From Microbacterium sp. VKM Ac-2923 (GTDB taxonomy: Bacteria; Actinomycetota; Actinomycetes; Actinomycetales; Microbacteriaceae), in NCBI RefSeq assembly GCF_022815605.1, contig NZ_JALGRP010000008.1:124001-188000 (forward strand): a DNA stretch of 64,000 nt, read 5' to 3'. Both the position numbers and the translations under genes were made by a program. Shown one piece after another: positions 17,479 to 26,100 of the stretch. Numbering within the stretch: position 1 is the stretch's first letter; the number at the start of each line of letters is the position of its first letter. Under the pieces are notes generated by a model. That model was not told the origin of the DNA and did no database searches. It was given only the letters and a program-made list of their open reading frames with translations.

Positions 17479-18873
17479 GTGACTGTTCGGCTGTACGACT
17501 CGAAGGCGCAGGACCTCCGCGACTTCGTCCCTCTCGACCCCTCGAACGTCACGGTCTACGTCTGCGGCCCGACCGTGCAGTCGGGTCCCCACATCGGTCA
17601 CGTGCGCGCGGCGCTCGCCTTCGACCTGCTGCGCCGCTGGCTCACGCACCGCTTCGGACGGGTGACGTTCGTGCGCAACGTCACCGACATCGACGACAAG
17701 GTGCTCGCGAACGCCACCGACACCGAGCCGTGGTGGGCACTGGCCTATCGTATGGAGCTGGAGTTCACCCGGGCCTATGCCGCGATCGGCATCCTGGCCC
17801 CGACCTATGAGCCGCGGGCCACGGCATCCGTCACCCAGATGCAGGAGCTCATCGCCGAGCTCGTCGACCGCGGCCACGCCTACGCCGCCTCGGGCGACGT
17901 CTACTTCGACGTGCGCTCGTGGCCCGCCTACGGCGAGCTCACGCGACAGAGCCTGGATGCCATGGAGCCCGCGGTCGACGCGGATCCACGCGGCAAGCGC
18001 GACCCGCGCGACTTCGCGCTGTGGAAGGGTGCGAAGCCGGGTGAGCCCGCGTCGGCCACCTGGGCATCCGCGTGGGGCGACGGCCGGCCCGGCTGGCACA
18101 TCGAATGCTCGGCCATGTCGCGGCGCTATCTCGGCCCCGAGTTCGACATCCACGGCGGAGGGCTCGACCTGCGTTTCCCCCACCATGAGAACGAGCTGGC
18201 GCAGTCCACGGCCGCCGGTGACGGGTTCGCCCGCTACTGGGTGCACAACGGTCTCGTCACCGTCGACGGCCAGAAGATGTCGAAGTCGCTCGGCAACTTC
18301 ACCCTCGCCGCCGACGTGCTCGCGGAGCACGACCCGACGGTCGTGCGTTACGCCCTCGCCGCCGCCCACTACCGTTCCAACCTCGACGTGTCCGAGAAGG
18401 GGTTCGCCGAGGCGGCGAGCGCGCTCGAGCGCATCTCGACCTTCCGCCAACGCGTTCTGCGGGCCGCGGACGCCGACCCGACGGTCGTCGTGCCCGGAAA
18501 GGTGCCCGCCGCCTTCGGGGCGGCGATGGACGACGACCTCGGCGTGCCGCAGGCGATCGCCGTGCTGCACGAGACCGTGCGATCGGGCAATGCCGCGATC
18601 GACGAGGGAGATCTCGACACCGCGATCGCCGCGCACCGCTCGGTCGCCGCCATGCTCGGCATCCTGGGTCTGGATGCCCCCGAGGCCGCCACCGCGACGG
18701 GGACCGCCGACACGGCGCTCGGCGCCCTCGTTCAAGAGATGATCGCGCAGCGCGCCCGCGCTCGCGCCGACAAGGACTGGGCTGCCGCCGACCGCATCCG
18801 CGATGCCGTCGCCGCCGCCGGAATCACGCTGGAGGACACTCCGGCCGGAACACATTGGAGTATCGATGCCTAA
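17479..18873 (+). CDS. cysS: cysteinyl-tRNA synthetase
   Basis: 464-residue class I aminoacyl-tRNA synthetase that charges tRNA-Cys. The zinc-binding cysteine is in VYVCGPTVQ; the HIGH motif is HIGH at residues 38-41; the KMSKS motif is at residues 266-270; [11 protein letters not shown] and [18 protein letters not shown] give further metal ligands. Start is GTG 17479 ([13 protein letters not shown]). It overlaps rlmB by 8 nt. The order ispDF-cysS-rlmB is common in Microbacteriaceae. Confidence 0.97.
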   Translation: MTVRLYDSKAQDLRDFVPLDPSNVTVYVCGPTVQSGPHIGHVRAALAFDLLRRWLTHRFGRVTFVRNVTDIDDKVLANATDTEPWWALAYRMELEFTRAYAAIGILAPTYEPRATASVTQMQELIAELVDRGHAYAASGDVYFDVRSWPAYGELTRQSLDAMEPAVDADPRGKRDPRDFALWKGAKPGEPASATWASAWGDGRPGWHIECSAMSRRYLGPEFDIHGGGLDLRFPHHENELAQSTAAGDGFARYWVHNGLVTVDGQKMSKSLGNFTLAADVLAEHDPTVVRYALAAAHYRSNLDVSEKGFAEAASALERISTFRQRVLRAADADPTVVVPGKVPAAFGAAMDDDLGVPQAIAVLHETVRSGNAAIDEGDLDTAIAAHRSVAAMLGILGLDAPEAATATGTADTALGALVQEMIAQRARARADKDWAAADRIRDAVAAAGITLEDTPAGTHWSIDA

Positions 18874-19864
18874 GCCAGGACGCCCGGGAGCACGCAACGC
18901 CGGCAAGAAGAAAGGCCCTCTGAAGGGCACCGGCGGGCACTCCCGCAAGGCACTCGAGGGTCGTGGCCCCACCCCCAAGGCCGAGGACCGCGCCTGGCAT
19001 CCCGCCGGCAAGCGCAAGGCGGCGGAGGAGCGCTACGCCGCCGCGGGCGGCAAGGGGCGGCCCGGCGTCCGCGCCGTCGGGAACAACTCCAACCGCAAGA
19101 GCCCCAAGGCCGCAGACGACACCGAAACGGTCACCGGCCGCAACTCGGTGCTCGAGGCGCTGCGCGCGAAGATCCCGGCCACCGCGATGTACATCGCGCA
19201 GCGGGTCGAAATGGACGACCGCGTGAAAGAGATGCTGTCGATGGCCACCAACCGCGGCATCCCGGTGCTGGAGGTCACGCGCCCCGAGCTCGACCGCATG
19301 GCCGGATTCGACGGCGTGCACCAGGGTGTGGCGCTCAAGGTGCCGCCCTACTCGTACGCGCACCCGCAGGACCTGCTCGAGAAGGTCATCGATCGCGGAG
19401 AACTGCCGCTGTTCGTCGCCCTCGACGGGGTGACCGACCCGCGCAACCTCGGCGCGATCATCCGCTCCACGGCCGCCTTCGGCGGGCAGGGCCTGATCAT
19501 CCCGCAGCGTCGCTCGGCGAGCGTCAACTCCGCCGCGTGGAAGACCAGCGCCGGGGCCGCAGCCCGCATCCCCGTTGCGCTTGCGGCCAACCTCACGGCC
19601 ACGCTGAAGGAGTTCAAGAAGCAGGGCGTGTTCGTCCTGGGCCTCGACGGCGGGGGCGACGTGTCGCTGCCGGGACTCGAGCTCGCCGACCGTCCCGTCG
19701 TGATCGTCGTCGGCTCGGAGGGCAAGGGCCTGTCGCGCCTGGTCACCGAGACGTGCGACCAGGTGGTGTCGATCCCCATTTCTGCTGCCACGGAGTCGCT
19801 CAACGCCGGCATCGCGGCATCCGTCGCCCTCTACCAGGTGTCGACGCTGCGCGCGGCCGACTGA
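18866..19864 (+). CDS. rlmB: 23S rRNA 2'-O-methyltransferase RlmB (TrmH family)
   Basis: 332-residue SPOUT methyltransferase that methylates the ribose of a guanosine in 23S rRNA (G2251 in E. coli). A long basic, lysine- and glycine-rich N-terminal extension (residues 1-90) precedes the RNA-binding domain beginning [14 protein letters not shown]. The catalytic trefoil-knot domain shows [20 protein letters not shown] (motif 1), [14 protein letters not shown] (motif 2) and [21 protein letters not shown] (motif 3). ATG 18866 lies inside the end of cysS. Confidence 0.95.
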   Translation: MPKPGRPGARNAGKKKGPLKGTGGHSRKALEGRGPTPKAEDRAWHPAGKRKAAEERYAAAGGKGRPGVRAVGNNSNRKSPKAADDTETVTGRNSVLEALRAKIPATAMYIAQRVEMDDRVKEMLSMATNRGIPVLEVTRPELDRMAGFDGVHQGVALKVPPYSYAHPQDLLEKVIDRGELPLFVALDGVTDPRNLGAIIRSTAAFGGQGLIIPQRRSASVNSAAWKTSAGAAARIPVALAANLTATLKEFKKQGVFVLGLDGGGDVSLPGLELADRPVVIVVGSEGKGLSRLVTETCDQVVSIPISAATESLNAGIAASVALYQVSTLRAAD

Positions 19865-19901
19865 CCTCGACCGCCAGACCACCCGAACGGAAAGGAACGC
19901 C

Positions 19902-20543
19902 ATGCCCCGCATCGCCGTCATCGGAGGCACCGGCTACGCCGGGAGCCACATCGTGACCGAAGCCGTCCGCCGCGGCCACACCGTGGTGTCGATCGCCCGC
20001 TCCGTCCCCGCGGAGCGCATCGAGGGCGCCACGTATCTCGAGGGCACCGTGCTCGATGTGCCCGGCCTCGTCGCGCAGCTCGAGGGTGTCGACGTGCTCG
20101 TGTCGGCCGTCGCCCCCCGCGGCGACATGGAGGGCAAGCTCCGTCCCGCCATCGCCGAGCTCGTCACGGCGCTGCCGGATGACGTCCGCGTGGGCGTCGT
20201 CGGAGGAGCCGGCGGTTCGCTCGTCGCCGAGGGAGGCCCGCGCCTGATCGACACCGACGGCTTCGCCGAGGAGTACAAGCCCGAGGCCCGTGAGGCCATC
20301 GGCATCCTCGAAGACCTGCAGGCCGACGACACCGGACGCGACTGGTTCTACGTGCACCCGGCCGGCGGTTTCGGTGCGTGGGCGCCGGGCGAGCGCACCG
20401 GGTCGTACCGCGACGGCGGCGACGTGCTCGTCGTGAACGAGGACGGCGACTCGTTCATCGGTGGCGCCGACTTCGCCGTCGCCGTCCTCGATGAGATCGA
20501 AGAGCCCGCGCACACGCGCGGGCGGTTCACCGTCGGGTACTGA
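19902..20543 (+). CDS. NAD(P)-dependent epimerase/reductase-like protein
   Basis: 213-residue Rossmann-fold protein of the NmrA/SDR-a type. The N-terminal dinucleotide-binding motif is VIGGTGYAGSHIV (GxxGxxG), with VLVSAVAPRG and GVVGGAGGSLVAEGG following, as in the YwnB/BVR-B group. No YxxxK catalytic pair is obvious, so it may be a redox sensor or a flavin reductase-like enzyme rather than a classic SDR. ATG 19902 follows GGAAAGGAA. A hairpin terminator lies 15 nt downstream. Confidence 0.85.
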   Translation: MPRIAVIGGTGYAGSHIVTEAVRRGHTVVSIARSVPAERIEGATYLEGTVLDVPGLVAQLEGVDVLVSAVAPRGDMEGKLRPAIAELVTALPDDVRVGVVGGAGGSLVAEGGPRLIDTDGFAEEYKPEAREAIGILEDLQADDTGRDWFYVHPAGGFGAWAPGERTGSYRDGGDVLVVNEDGDSFIGGADFAVAVLDEIEEPAHTRGRFTVGY

Positions 20544-20557
20544 CCCCGCGTACGGCA

Positions 20558-20599
20558 GAGGCCGTGGCATCCGGGAACGACTCCGGATGCCACGGCCTC
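20558..20599. terminator. hairpin terminator
   Basis: Complementary 17-nt arms (GAGGCCGTGGCATCCGG at 20558-20574 and its reverse complement at 20583-20599) with an 8-nt loop stand after the NAD(P)-binding gene and before the convergent DUF4032 gene. The 20600-20739 stretch that follows shows no gene. Confidence 0.85.
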
Positions 20600-20739
20600 C
20601 GCCGTTCCGTGTGCGGTTCCTCGGTGGGGGTCGGATCAGACGATCGGTGCGAGGTCAGACGTCCGGGCCCGCGTGAACCGCGTGAGGACGGGAGGTCGCG
20701 TGACCTCGCACGGAGACCGCGGCGCGGTGCCCCGGTCGA

Positions 20740-22062
20740 TCAGACCAGGTCGCGCCAGTCGACGAGATCGGTGTCGGTCGTGGGCACTTCGCCCGTGGCG
20801 GGGGCGTCGGCGTCGGACACCGTGGGCAGCGACATGGTGTCGGTCGGGGGGCCCATCACGGTCGCCTCGTCGCGGCGGTGACGGAGCACGTCGTCGATGT
20901 ACGAACTGACCACTTCGGCGAGGGGAACCGATCGGCCTCGTGCCTGCGACATGTACCACCGGTGCTCCAGCACCTGGTGGAAGACCTCGGCCGGCTCGAG
21001 CTTGGCGCGCAGGTCCCACGGGATCGCCATGACGATCGGTTCGAATACACGCGTGAGCCACTCGTGCGCCACCATCTCTTCATCGGCACCGAGCCGCGAG
21101 ACGCGGGCACGGAACTCGTCGAGATCGTTCAGGAGGCGTCGGGCCTGATTCTCTTCGACGTCGAGGCCGGTGAGACGCAGCAGGCGCCGCTGGTGGTGCC
21201 CGGCATCCACGACTTTCGGCTGGATCGACACCTGCGTGCCGTCCCTCGCCGTGCGGATCGACATCTCGCCGATGTCGAAGCCGAGGGCATTCAGGCGGTG
21301 CACGCGCTCGGTGATACGCCAGGACTCGTCGACGGCGAACGACTCCTGATCGGTGAGCGCGGCCCACAGCGAGTGGTACGACGACACCAGGCCGTCGGCG
21401 ATGGCGATGGCATCCACCCCACCCTCGAGTCGTCCGCCGGCCTCGAGATCCATGATCTCGCCGGCGATGTTGGTGCGCGCGATATCGAGATCGTGGGCGC
21501 GCTGACCGGGACTCAGGCGGTTGCCGTGCAACTCGCCCGTCTCGGCGTCGACCAGATACGCGGCGAACTCGCCCGCGTCGCGACGGAACAGGGTGTTCGA
21601 CAGCGATACATCGCCCCAGTAGAACCCGACGTTGTGCAGACGTACCAGCAGAACGGCGAGGGCGTCGACGAGGCGCGTGGCGGTGTGCGGACGCAGCACC
21701 TGGGTGAACAGCGCGCGGTAGGGGAGCGAGAAGCGCAGATGAGCCGTCACCAGCGCCGCGGGGAGGGGCCTGCCGGAGGCGTCCGTGCGGTCGGCGATCA
21801 CCGCGATGCGATCCACGCAGGGCGCGGCAAGACGATCGAGGTTCCCGAGCATGTCGTACTCGCGACGCGCCATCTCCTCGGTCGTCTCCTTGATGGCCAC
21901 CACGCGTCCCGAGAGGGTCGCGAAGCGCACGAGGTGCCGCGAGATGCCCTTCGGCAACGCGACGATGTGGCTGCTCGGCCACTCACCGAGTCCGGTCGAC
22001 CACGGAAGCTGCAGGAGGCCGGGATCGACGGTGCTGGCCGTGATGCTGAGCGATTCGGACAC
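20740..22062 (-). CDS. DUF4032 domain protein with kinase-like N-terminal half
   Basis: 440-residue protein of the DUF4032 family, conserved in actinobacteria. The N-terminal half looks like a lipopolysaccharide-kinase/protein-kinase-like fold: RVVAIKETTEEMARREYDML (Lys and Glu), then VRLHNVGFYWGDVSLSNTLF, where the D-x4-N arrangement replaces HRD...N, and YLVDAETGEL where an Asp stands in the DFG position. The C-terminal half contains HEWLTRVFEPIV and FHQVLEHRWYMSQARGRS. It lies downstream of the ABC ATPase, separated by a hairpin. Substrate and role are unknown. Confidence 0.85.
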   Translation of the reverse strand: MSESLSITASTVDPGLLQLPWSTGLGEWPSSHIVALPKGISRHLVRFATLSGRVVAIKETTEEMARREYDMLGNLDRLAAPCVDRIAVIADRTDASGRPLPAALVTAHLRFSLPYRALFTQVLRPHTATRLVDALAVLLVRLHNVGFYWGDVSLSNTLFRRDAGEFAAYLVDAETGELHGNRLSPGQRAHDLDIARTNIAGEIMDLEAGGRLEGGVDAIAIADGLVSSYHSLWAALTDQESFAVDESWRITERVHRLNALGFDIGEMSIRTARDGTQVSIQPKVVDAGHHQRRLLRLTGLDVEENQARRLLNDLDEFRARVSRLGADEEMVAHEWLTRVFEPIVMAIPWDLRAKLEPAEVFHQVLEHRWYMSQARGRSVPLAEVVSSYIDDVLRHRRDEATVMGPPTDTMSLPTVSDADAPATGEVPTTDTDLVDWRDLV

Positions 22063-22082
22063 GGATACCTCCGGGAAACAGT

Positions 22083-22128
22083 GCGGCGCGCCCCCGGCCC
22101 GAACGAATCGGAACCGGGGACGCGCCGC
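22083..22128 (-). terminator. hairpin terminator after the ABC ATPase gene
   Basis: Arms GCGGCGCGCCCCCGG (22083-22097) and CCGGGGACGCGCCGC (22114-22128) pair with one mismatch across a 16-nt loop. The element lies 14 nt past the ATPase stop, in the gap before the DUF4032 gene. Confidence 0.7.
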
Positions 22129-22141
22129 GTCGGTGCGTGGG

Positions 22142-23245
22142 TCAGGCCGAGGCGATGGCCCGGTTGGTCAGGCGGTCGCCCGACTCGAGGTCGAACACGT
22201 GCACGTGTCCGGGAACCGGCGCCAGCACGACCGTCTCGCCCGCGTTGGGGTGACGGCGACCGTCGACGCGCGCGACCAGGTCGGTGCGCTTGCCGTTGAT
22301 CTCGGTGTGGCCGTAGAGGTAGCCGTCGGCGCCGAGCTCTTCCACGAGGTCGACGACGACCTTGAGGCCGCGGCCGTCGGCCGGGGCGACCTGGATGTCT
22401 TCGGGGCGGACACCGATGGTGACCTCCGAGCCGTGGGCCTTGCCGATGGTGTCGGCCTCGACCGGGACGACGAGGTCGCCGAAGCGGACGCCGCCCTCGG
22501 CCAGGTCGGCCGCGAACAGGTTCATCGCGGGCGAGCCGATGAAGCCGGCGACGAAGACGTTCTTCGGGGTCTCGTACAGGTCGCGCGGGGTGCCCACCTG
22601 CTGGAGGAGGCCGTCCTTGAGCACCGCGATGCGGTCACCCATCGTGAGGGCCTCGGTCTGGTCGTGCGTGACGTAGACCGTGGTGACGCCGAGGCGGCGC
22701 TGGAGCGACGCGATCTGCGTACGGGTCTGCACACGGAGCTTGGCGTCGAGGTTCGACAGGGGCTCGTCCATGAGGAACACCTGGGGCTGACGGACGATGG
22801 CGCGGCCCATCGCGACGCGCTGACGCTGACCACCCGAGAGAGCCTTGGGCTTGCGGGTCAGGTACTGCTCGAGGTCGAGGAGCTTGGCGGCCTCGAGCAC
22901 GCGGGCGGCGCGGTCCTCTTTGCCGATGCCGGCGATCTTGAGCGCGAAGCCCATGTTCTCGGCGACGGTCATGTGGGGGTACAGCGCGTAGTTCTGGAAC
23001 ACCATCGCGATGTCGCGGTCTTTCGGCGGCACGTCGGTGACGTCGCGATCGCCGATGAGGATGCGGCCGGAGTTGACCTCTTCGAGACCGGCGAGCATGC
23101 GCAGCGACGTGGACTTGCCGCAGCCGGAGGGGCCGACGAGGACGAGGAACTCGCCGTCGGCGACGTCGAGGCTCAGCTTGTCGACGGCGGCGCGGGTTCC
23201 GCCGGGGTACAGACGGGTTGCGTTGTCAAAGGTGACTGACGCCAT
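22142..23245 (-). CDS. sugar ABC transporter ATP-binding protein (MsiK/UgpC type)
   Basis: 367-residue ABC ATPase of the carbohydrate-uptake family 1 (MalK/UgpC/MsiK). Walker A is GPSGCGKSTS, the Q-loop is VFQNYALYPHMT, the ABC signature is LSGGQRQRVAMGRAI, Walker B is VFLMDEPLSNLD, and the switch histidine is in YVTHDQTEAL. The C-terminal OB-type regulatory domain includes TIGVRPEDIQVAP. No permease or binding protein is adjacent, which fits a shared ATPase like Streptomyces MsiK that energises several sugar transporters. ATG 23245 follows GAAGGAGAAG. Confidence 0.93.
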   Translation of the reverse strand: MASVTFDNATRLYPGGTRAAVDKLSLDVADGEFLVLVGPSGCGKSTSLRMLAGLEEVNSGRILIGDRDVTDVPPKDRDIAMVFQNYALYPHMTVAENMGFALKIAGIGKEDRAARVLEAAKLLDLEQYLTRKPKALSGGQRQRVAMGRAIVRQPQVFLMDEPLSNLDAKLRVQTRTQIASLQRRLGVTTVYVTHDQTEALTMGDRIAVLKDGLLQQVGTPRDLYETPKNVFVAGFIGSPAMNLFAADLAEGGVRFGDLVVPVEADTIGKAHGSEVTIGVRPEDIQVAPADGRGLKVVVDLVEELGADGYLYGHTEINGKRTDLVARVDGRRHPNAGETVVLAPVPGHVHVFDLESGDRLTNRAIASA

Positions 23246-23457
23246 TTCTTCTTCTCCTTCACCGGCAGGTACGTGCCGGACGATCCGTAGTGAATGGAAT
23301 GAACGGGGGCGACCCCGTGCGCGCGACAATGCGTGCAGGGTCAGTATGGCACGCGTCTGGCCATTTCTCAGCCAGCCTGGCTACCATCGGTGCTCGTTCG
23401 CCCACCCGTGCGGACCCCCACGTTTCATGCGGCGATCACCCGCGTCCGGAAGGTTTC

Positions 23458-24405
23458 ATGTCCCACGACCCCTCAGCGAATGCGCCCGCCGAACGCGACC
23501 GTCGCGAGGCGGTGCGTGAGAAGGCGCAGCAGGTCAAGGCGAAGCAGACGCGCTGGCGCATCGCGCGGCGCTCTGCCATCGCGGTCGGCGCCGTCGCGGT
23601 GATCGGCATCGGCGCCGTCGGCGTCTCGGCCGCTCTCAACTCGCGTGAGGCGCGGTCCCAGGCGCTTCCGGATGCCGCCAGCGACGACGGGTTCCTCGTC
23701 ACCACGGCCCCGCAGGTGGCGGACCCGCTGGCAGACCAGACGGTCGACGGCACCGCCGCGACCATGGCCGCCGAGGCGGCGCCGACGGCGGAGCCGACTC
23801 CCGCACCGACGTCCACCACCGCGCCCGTCGACATCCGCGTGTACGTCGACTATCTCTCGACCGAGGCGCGCGAGTTCCAGTCCGCGAACGCTACGCAGTT
23901 GTCGAAGTGGATCGGCGACGATGCCGCCACCCTGACCTACTACCCCGTGGCCATGCTCACGTCGAAGTCCAACGGGACGAAGTACAGCCTGCGCGCGGCC
24001 GGCGCCGCCGCGTGCGTGGCGACGCACGCCTCGGACCGGTTCTTCGCGTTCAACCACGAACTGCTCACCAATCAGCCGGCCGTGGACACCGACGGCTACA
24101 GCGATCAGCAGTTGGCCGACATGGCGCAGGGCGCCGGGGTGAGCGACGTCGCGACGGTGCGCTCCTGCATCGAGGACGAGACCTACACCGCCTGGGCCAA
24201 AGCCGCCACCGATCGCGCGATCAAGGGACTGCCCGGAGCGGGCGGCGAGGCGCTCACCTCGACCGCCACGGTCCTGGTGAACGGTACCCCGTACGTCGGC
24301 AACATGGACGACGCCAAGGAGTTCGCGCAGTTCGTGCTGACGGTCGACAGCAACGCCTATTACTCCACCGCCACGCCGGTGCCGTCGACGACGCCCGCGG
24401 GCTGA
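23458..24405 (+). CDS. DsbA/thioredoxin-fold membrane protein lacking CXXC
   Basis: 315-residue protein with a charged cytoplasmic N-terminus (about 45 residues), one transmembrane helix (SAIAVGAVAVIGIGAVGVSAAL), a Pro/Thr/Ala linker and an extracytoplasmic DsbA-like domain. In relatives the first strand of that domain is followed by CPYC; here it reads VDIRVYVDYLSTEAREFQ, so the CXXC is absent. Two other cysteines remain (AAACVATHAS and VRSCIEDETY), and the TPYVGN stretch near the end keeps the cis-Pro region. It is probably not an oxidoreductase of the usual kind. It is divergent from the ABC ATPase (212-nt gap). Confidence 0.82.
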   Translation: MSHDPSANAPAERDRREAVREKAQQVKAKQTRWRIARRSAIAVGAVAVIGIGAVGVSAALNSREARSQALPDAASDDGFLVTTAPQVADPLADQTVDGTAATMAAEAAPTAEPTPAPTSTTAPVDIRVYVDYLSTEAREFQSANATQLSKWIGDDAATLTYYPVAMLTSKSNGTKYSLRAAGAAACVATHASDRFFAFNHELLTNQPAVDTDGYSDQQLADMAQGAGVSDVATVRSCIEDETYTAWAKAATDRAIKGLPGAGGEALTSTATVLVNGTPYVGNMDDAKEFAQFVLTVDSNAYYSTATPVPSTTPAG

Positions 24406-24447
24406 TCGAATCCCTCGGTGAACACGGCGATGTGCGATTCTGGTGTC

Positions 24448-24825
24448 ATGAACGAGGAGCTCGAGGATTCGCCGCCGCGGCGGTCCCTTGATCAGTTGAT
24501 GGTCTGGGTTCAGGAATTCCGCGATCAAGGTCACCTCGTGGCGGGCACCATCAAAGTCGTCGAGCAGGAGGATGCCGACGGTCAGGACACCGGCCTCGTC
24601 GTGATCACCCTGTCGAACGCGAACGCGTCGATCTACATGCAGCCGAAGGGCTACGACGAGCCTCTGTGGGAAGCCACCCTCGGTGCGCGTCCCGAAGACC
24701 TCACCCTCTCGCCGCACGACATGGCCAGCCTGGCCGCCGAGCTCGTCGTCGCCGGCAACCTCTGCGCGTTCCTGCAGTTCAAGTCCCTCGATTGGGACCG
24801 TCGCAGCGGCACACACCACCCGTGA
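24448..24825 (+). CDS. small conserved hypothetical protein
   Basis: 125-residue soluble protein, acidic at the N-terminus (MNEELEDSPPRRSLDQLMVW). It contains TIKVVEQEDADGQDTGLVVI and ITLSNANASIYMQPKGYDEP, suggesting an alpha/beta fold, but no motif is recognised. Start at ATG 24448 is chosen over an upstream in-frame ATG because the sequence between is short and untypical. It is the last host gene before the integration site; its stop is 49 nt upstream of the tRNA-Thr 5' end. Confidence 0.7.
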   Translation: MNEELEDSPPRRSLDQLMVWVQEFRDQGHLVAGTIKVVEQEDADGQDTGLVVITLSNANASIYMQPKGYDEPLWEATLGARPEDLTLSPHDMASLAAELVVAGNLCAFLQFKSLDWDRRSGTHHP

Positions 24826-24872
24826 GGTCGACGGGGTCTTAGACTCTTCACCCGAGGCGCTCCGGCGTCTTC

Positions 24873-24911
24873 AGCCGGCTTGGCGCAATTGGTAGCGCAC
24901 CGTACTTGTAA
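24873..24911 (+). repeat. left attachment site (attL), tRNA-Thr 5' half
   Basis: 39 bp identical to 36978-37016, ending ...GTACTTGTAA, that is tRNA-Thr positions 1 to just past the anticodon. The next base differs (A here, T at the right end) and the sequence then departs from tRNA, so this copy cannot make a tRNA. The host flank to the left (24826-24872) should hold the original tRNA promoter; TAGACT about 30 nt upstream is a possible -10. Confidence 0.92.
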
Positions 24912-24944
24912 AAGCCTCGGGGTATCCGCCAGCGACTATCGCCA

Positions 24945-25040
24945 GATATCAGAACACCCGCTCACCTGGGTTTTCTTGTGCTGTGAGTGATCACTGGATA
25001 TCAGCATTTCTCGCGCAATCTGCGGGGTAAATGCGGGGGT
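24945..25040. promoter_or_regulatory. candidate integrase/excisionase arm sites at the left end
   Basis: Just inside attL are two GATATCAG repeats (24945-24952 and 24997-25004, 52 bp apart, about five helical turns) and TGCGGGGTAA at 25021-25030 followed by ATGCGGGGG. TGCGGGGTAA recurs inside the right end at 36927-36936, with TGCGGGGT at 36916-36923. Paired short repeats near both ends are where arm-type integrase sites are expected; the assignment is inference. Confidence 0.45.
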
Positions 25041-25216
25041 TCAGGCGGCGCGACCTCCGCGTTGTGCTTCCCGATGGCGTCACGCTCGGCGGCCTCTCGC
25101 AGTGCTCTCTCGTAAAGGACATGCTCGATCCCATCGCGCATAATGATGGCCGCAGCGGTCAGGCGCTCATCGGGAGTCATGTCACTGATACGTGGCCAGT
25201 CGCGATAACGGTCCAT
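25001..25216 (-). CDS. small hypothetical element protein
   Basis: 71-residue protein starting MDRYRDWPRISDMTPDERLT, mostly helical and charged, ending PHLPRRLREKC. ATG 25216 is preferred to an in-frame start further up because the longer N-terminus is low in plausible structure and runs toward the excisionase-like gene. No family is recognised. The C-terminal end overlaps one of the candidate arm repeats, so it might be a fragment kept by chance. Confidence 0.5.
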   Translation of the reverse strand: MDRYRDWPRISDMTPDERLTAAAIIMRDGIEHVLYERALREAAERDAIGKHNAEVAPPEPPHLPRRLREKC

Positions 25217-25334
25217 GTCGCCACTGTCCCAAGACTCCTCGATGCTCGGCAATGCCCAGACGGAGCAGATGACGGTTGCCCGGTTTCGAGGACACCGCGG
25301 CGTCGTCGGCTCTCCCACTGTTACCGTGCGAGCC

Positions 25335-25536
25335 ATGAGCGGTGACGTGGCTGACCCATACAAGTGGAAGCGTGGCTTCAGTCGTGAGCAGGCGGCCGGA
25401 CTACTGCGGCGTCAGCATCTACAAGGTCGCCGTAGCGATCCGACAGAACACGCTCCCGGCGAGGCGCCACGGCAAGGACATCGTCGTTCTACGCGAAGAC
25501 CTTGATGCGTGGATGGACGGATGGGATCCGGTCTGA
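25335..25536 (+). pseudogene. excisionase-like helix-turn-helix gene with a 1-nt frameshift
   Basis: The ATG 25335 frame gives MSGDVADPYKWKRGFSREQA then AGLL and runs out of frame. The +1 frame from about 25408 gives GVSIYKVAVAIRQNTLPARR followed by HGKDIVVLREDLDAWMDGW and a stop at 25536. Removing one base near 25401-25409 (CTACTGCGGC) joins them into a 66-residue protein with a complete MerR/AlpA-type HTH (SREQAAGLLGVSIYKV) and the R-R-x-G-x5-R-x-DLDAW ending typical of excisionases. As written, neither frame encodes the whole domain. A real mutation would hinder excision; a sequencing error is the alternative. Confidence 0.7.
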
Positions 25537-25567
25537 CTTGCTCGAGCTGCTGCTACGGTCTGGGCTC

Positions 25568-25759
25568 ATGTACTCATCCGCTTCCGGCGCGACCGTCCTG
25601 GTGTTCAGCATCCTCATCTTGCTGATCACGCTGTTGGTGCTGTACTTCCTCATCCGGAGTGCGGTGACGGAGGGCATGAAGAACTACCAGCTTTGGCGTG
25701 AGCGCTCAGGACGCGATGTGCCGCCCGCTGACCCCTCGACACCGACAACACGGCGTTAG
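25568..25759 (+). CDS. small single-pass membrane protein
   Basis: 63-residue protein with one strongly hydrophobic segment (VLVFSILILLITLLVLYFLI) after a short N-terminus (MYSSASGA), followed by a charged tail with MKNYQLWRERSGRDVPP. It is on the plus strand, 31 nt after the excisionase-like gene. Similar one-helix proteins occur in actinophage and prophage ends; function is unknown. Confidence 0.6.
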   Translation: MYSSASGATVLVFSILILLITLLVLYFLIRSAVTEGMKNYQLWRERSGRDVPPADPSTPTTRR

Positions 25760-25791
25760 GCGCTTAGCGAGGCGCACATCGCGCCCTAGCC

Positions 25792-26100
25792 CTACTTCCA
25801 GGCGGCGAGCATCTTGCAGGACATGATGAACTCCTGGATGCGGCGCGCGTACGTAGCCGTGACTGCCGGAACAACCTCGCCCGACAGGGCCATGCGTGAC
25901 ACCCACAGCACCGCGTCAGCCGCTACCTCGTTTGCGTAGTCGAGGCTTCCGGACGTGCGGTAGATCCGGTCGAACTCGATTCCCGGTTTGTCGTCCGCGA
26001 TGATGCGACCTGCGAGGTTCGTGACCTCCTGCTGATACAGCGCCTCATCACGGACGGCTAGACCGTCGGGAAGGGTGAATTCTTCGTTGCTCAACGCCAA
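25792..26100 (-). CDS. phage-type hypothetical protein after the tape measure
   Basis: 102-residue protein starting MALSNEEFTLPDGLAVRDEA, helical, ending QEFIMSCKMLAAWK. It overlaps the end of the tape-measure gene by 10 nt and is the last gene of the leftward operon. In siphophages this place usually holds the distal tail gene, but the protein is far too short for that and shows no recognisable domain. It may be a remnant or an element-specific small protein. Confidence 0.65.
   Translation of the reverse strand: MALSNEEFTLPDGLAVRDEALYQQEVTNLAGRIIADDKPGIEFDRIYRTSGSLDYANEVAADAVLWVSRMALSGEVVPAVTATYARRIQEFIMSCKMLAAWK

Noticed and set aside
20878..23239. Long plus-strand frames opposite the DUF4032 and ABC ATPase genes
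   Set aside because: High-GC antisense openness; the products are rich in Arg, His and Gly without motifs, while the minus strand encodes complete families.
24873..24911. A second tRNA-Thr gene
   Set aside because: Only the 5' half is present; sequence after the anticodon loop does not fold, so it is the left attachment site.
25335..25536. Programmed frameshift in the excisionase-like gene
   Set aside because: No slippery heptamer or stop-coupled shift site is apparent at the junction; a simple 1-nt insertion is the plainer reading, though not proven.
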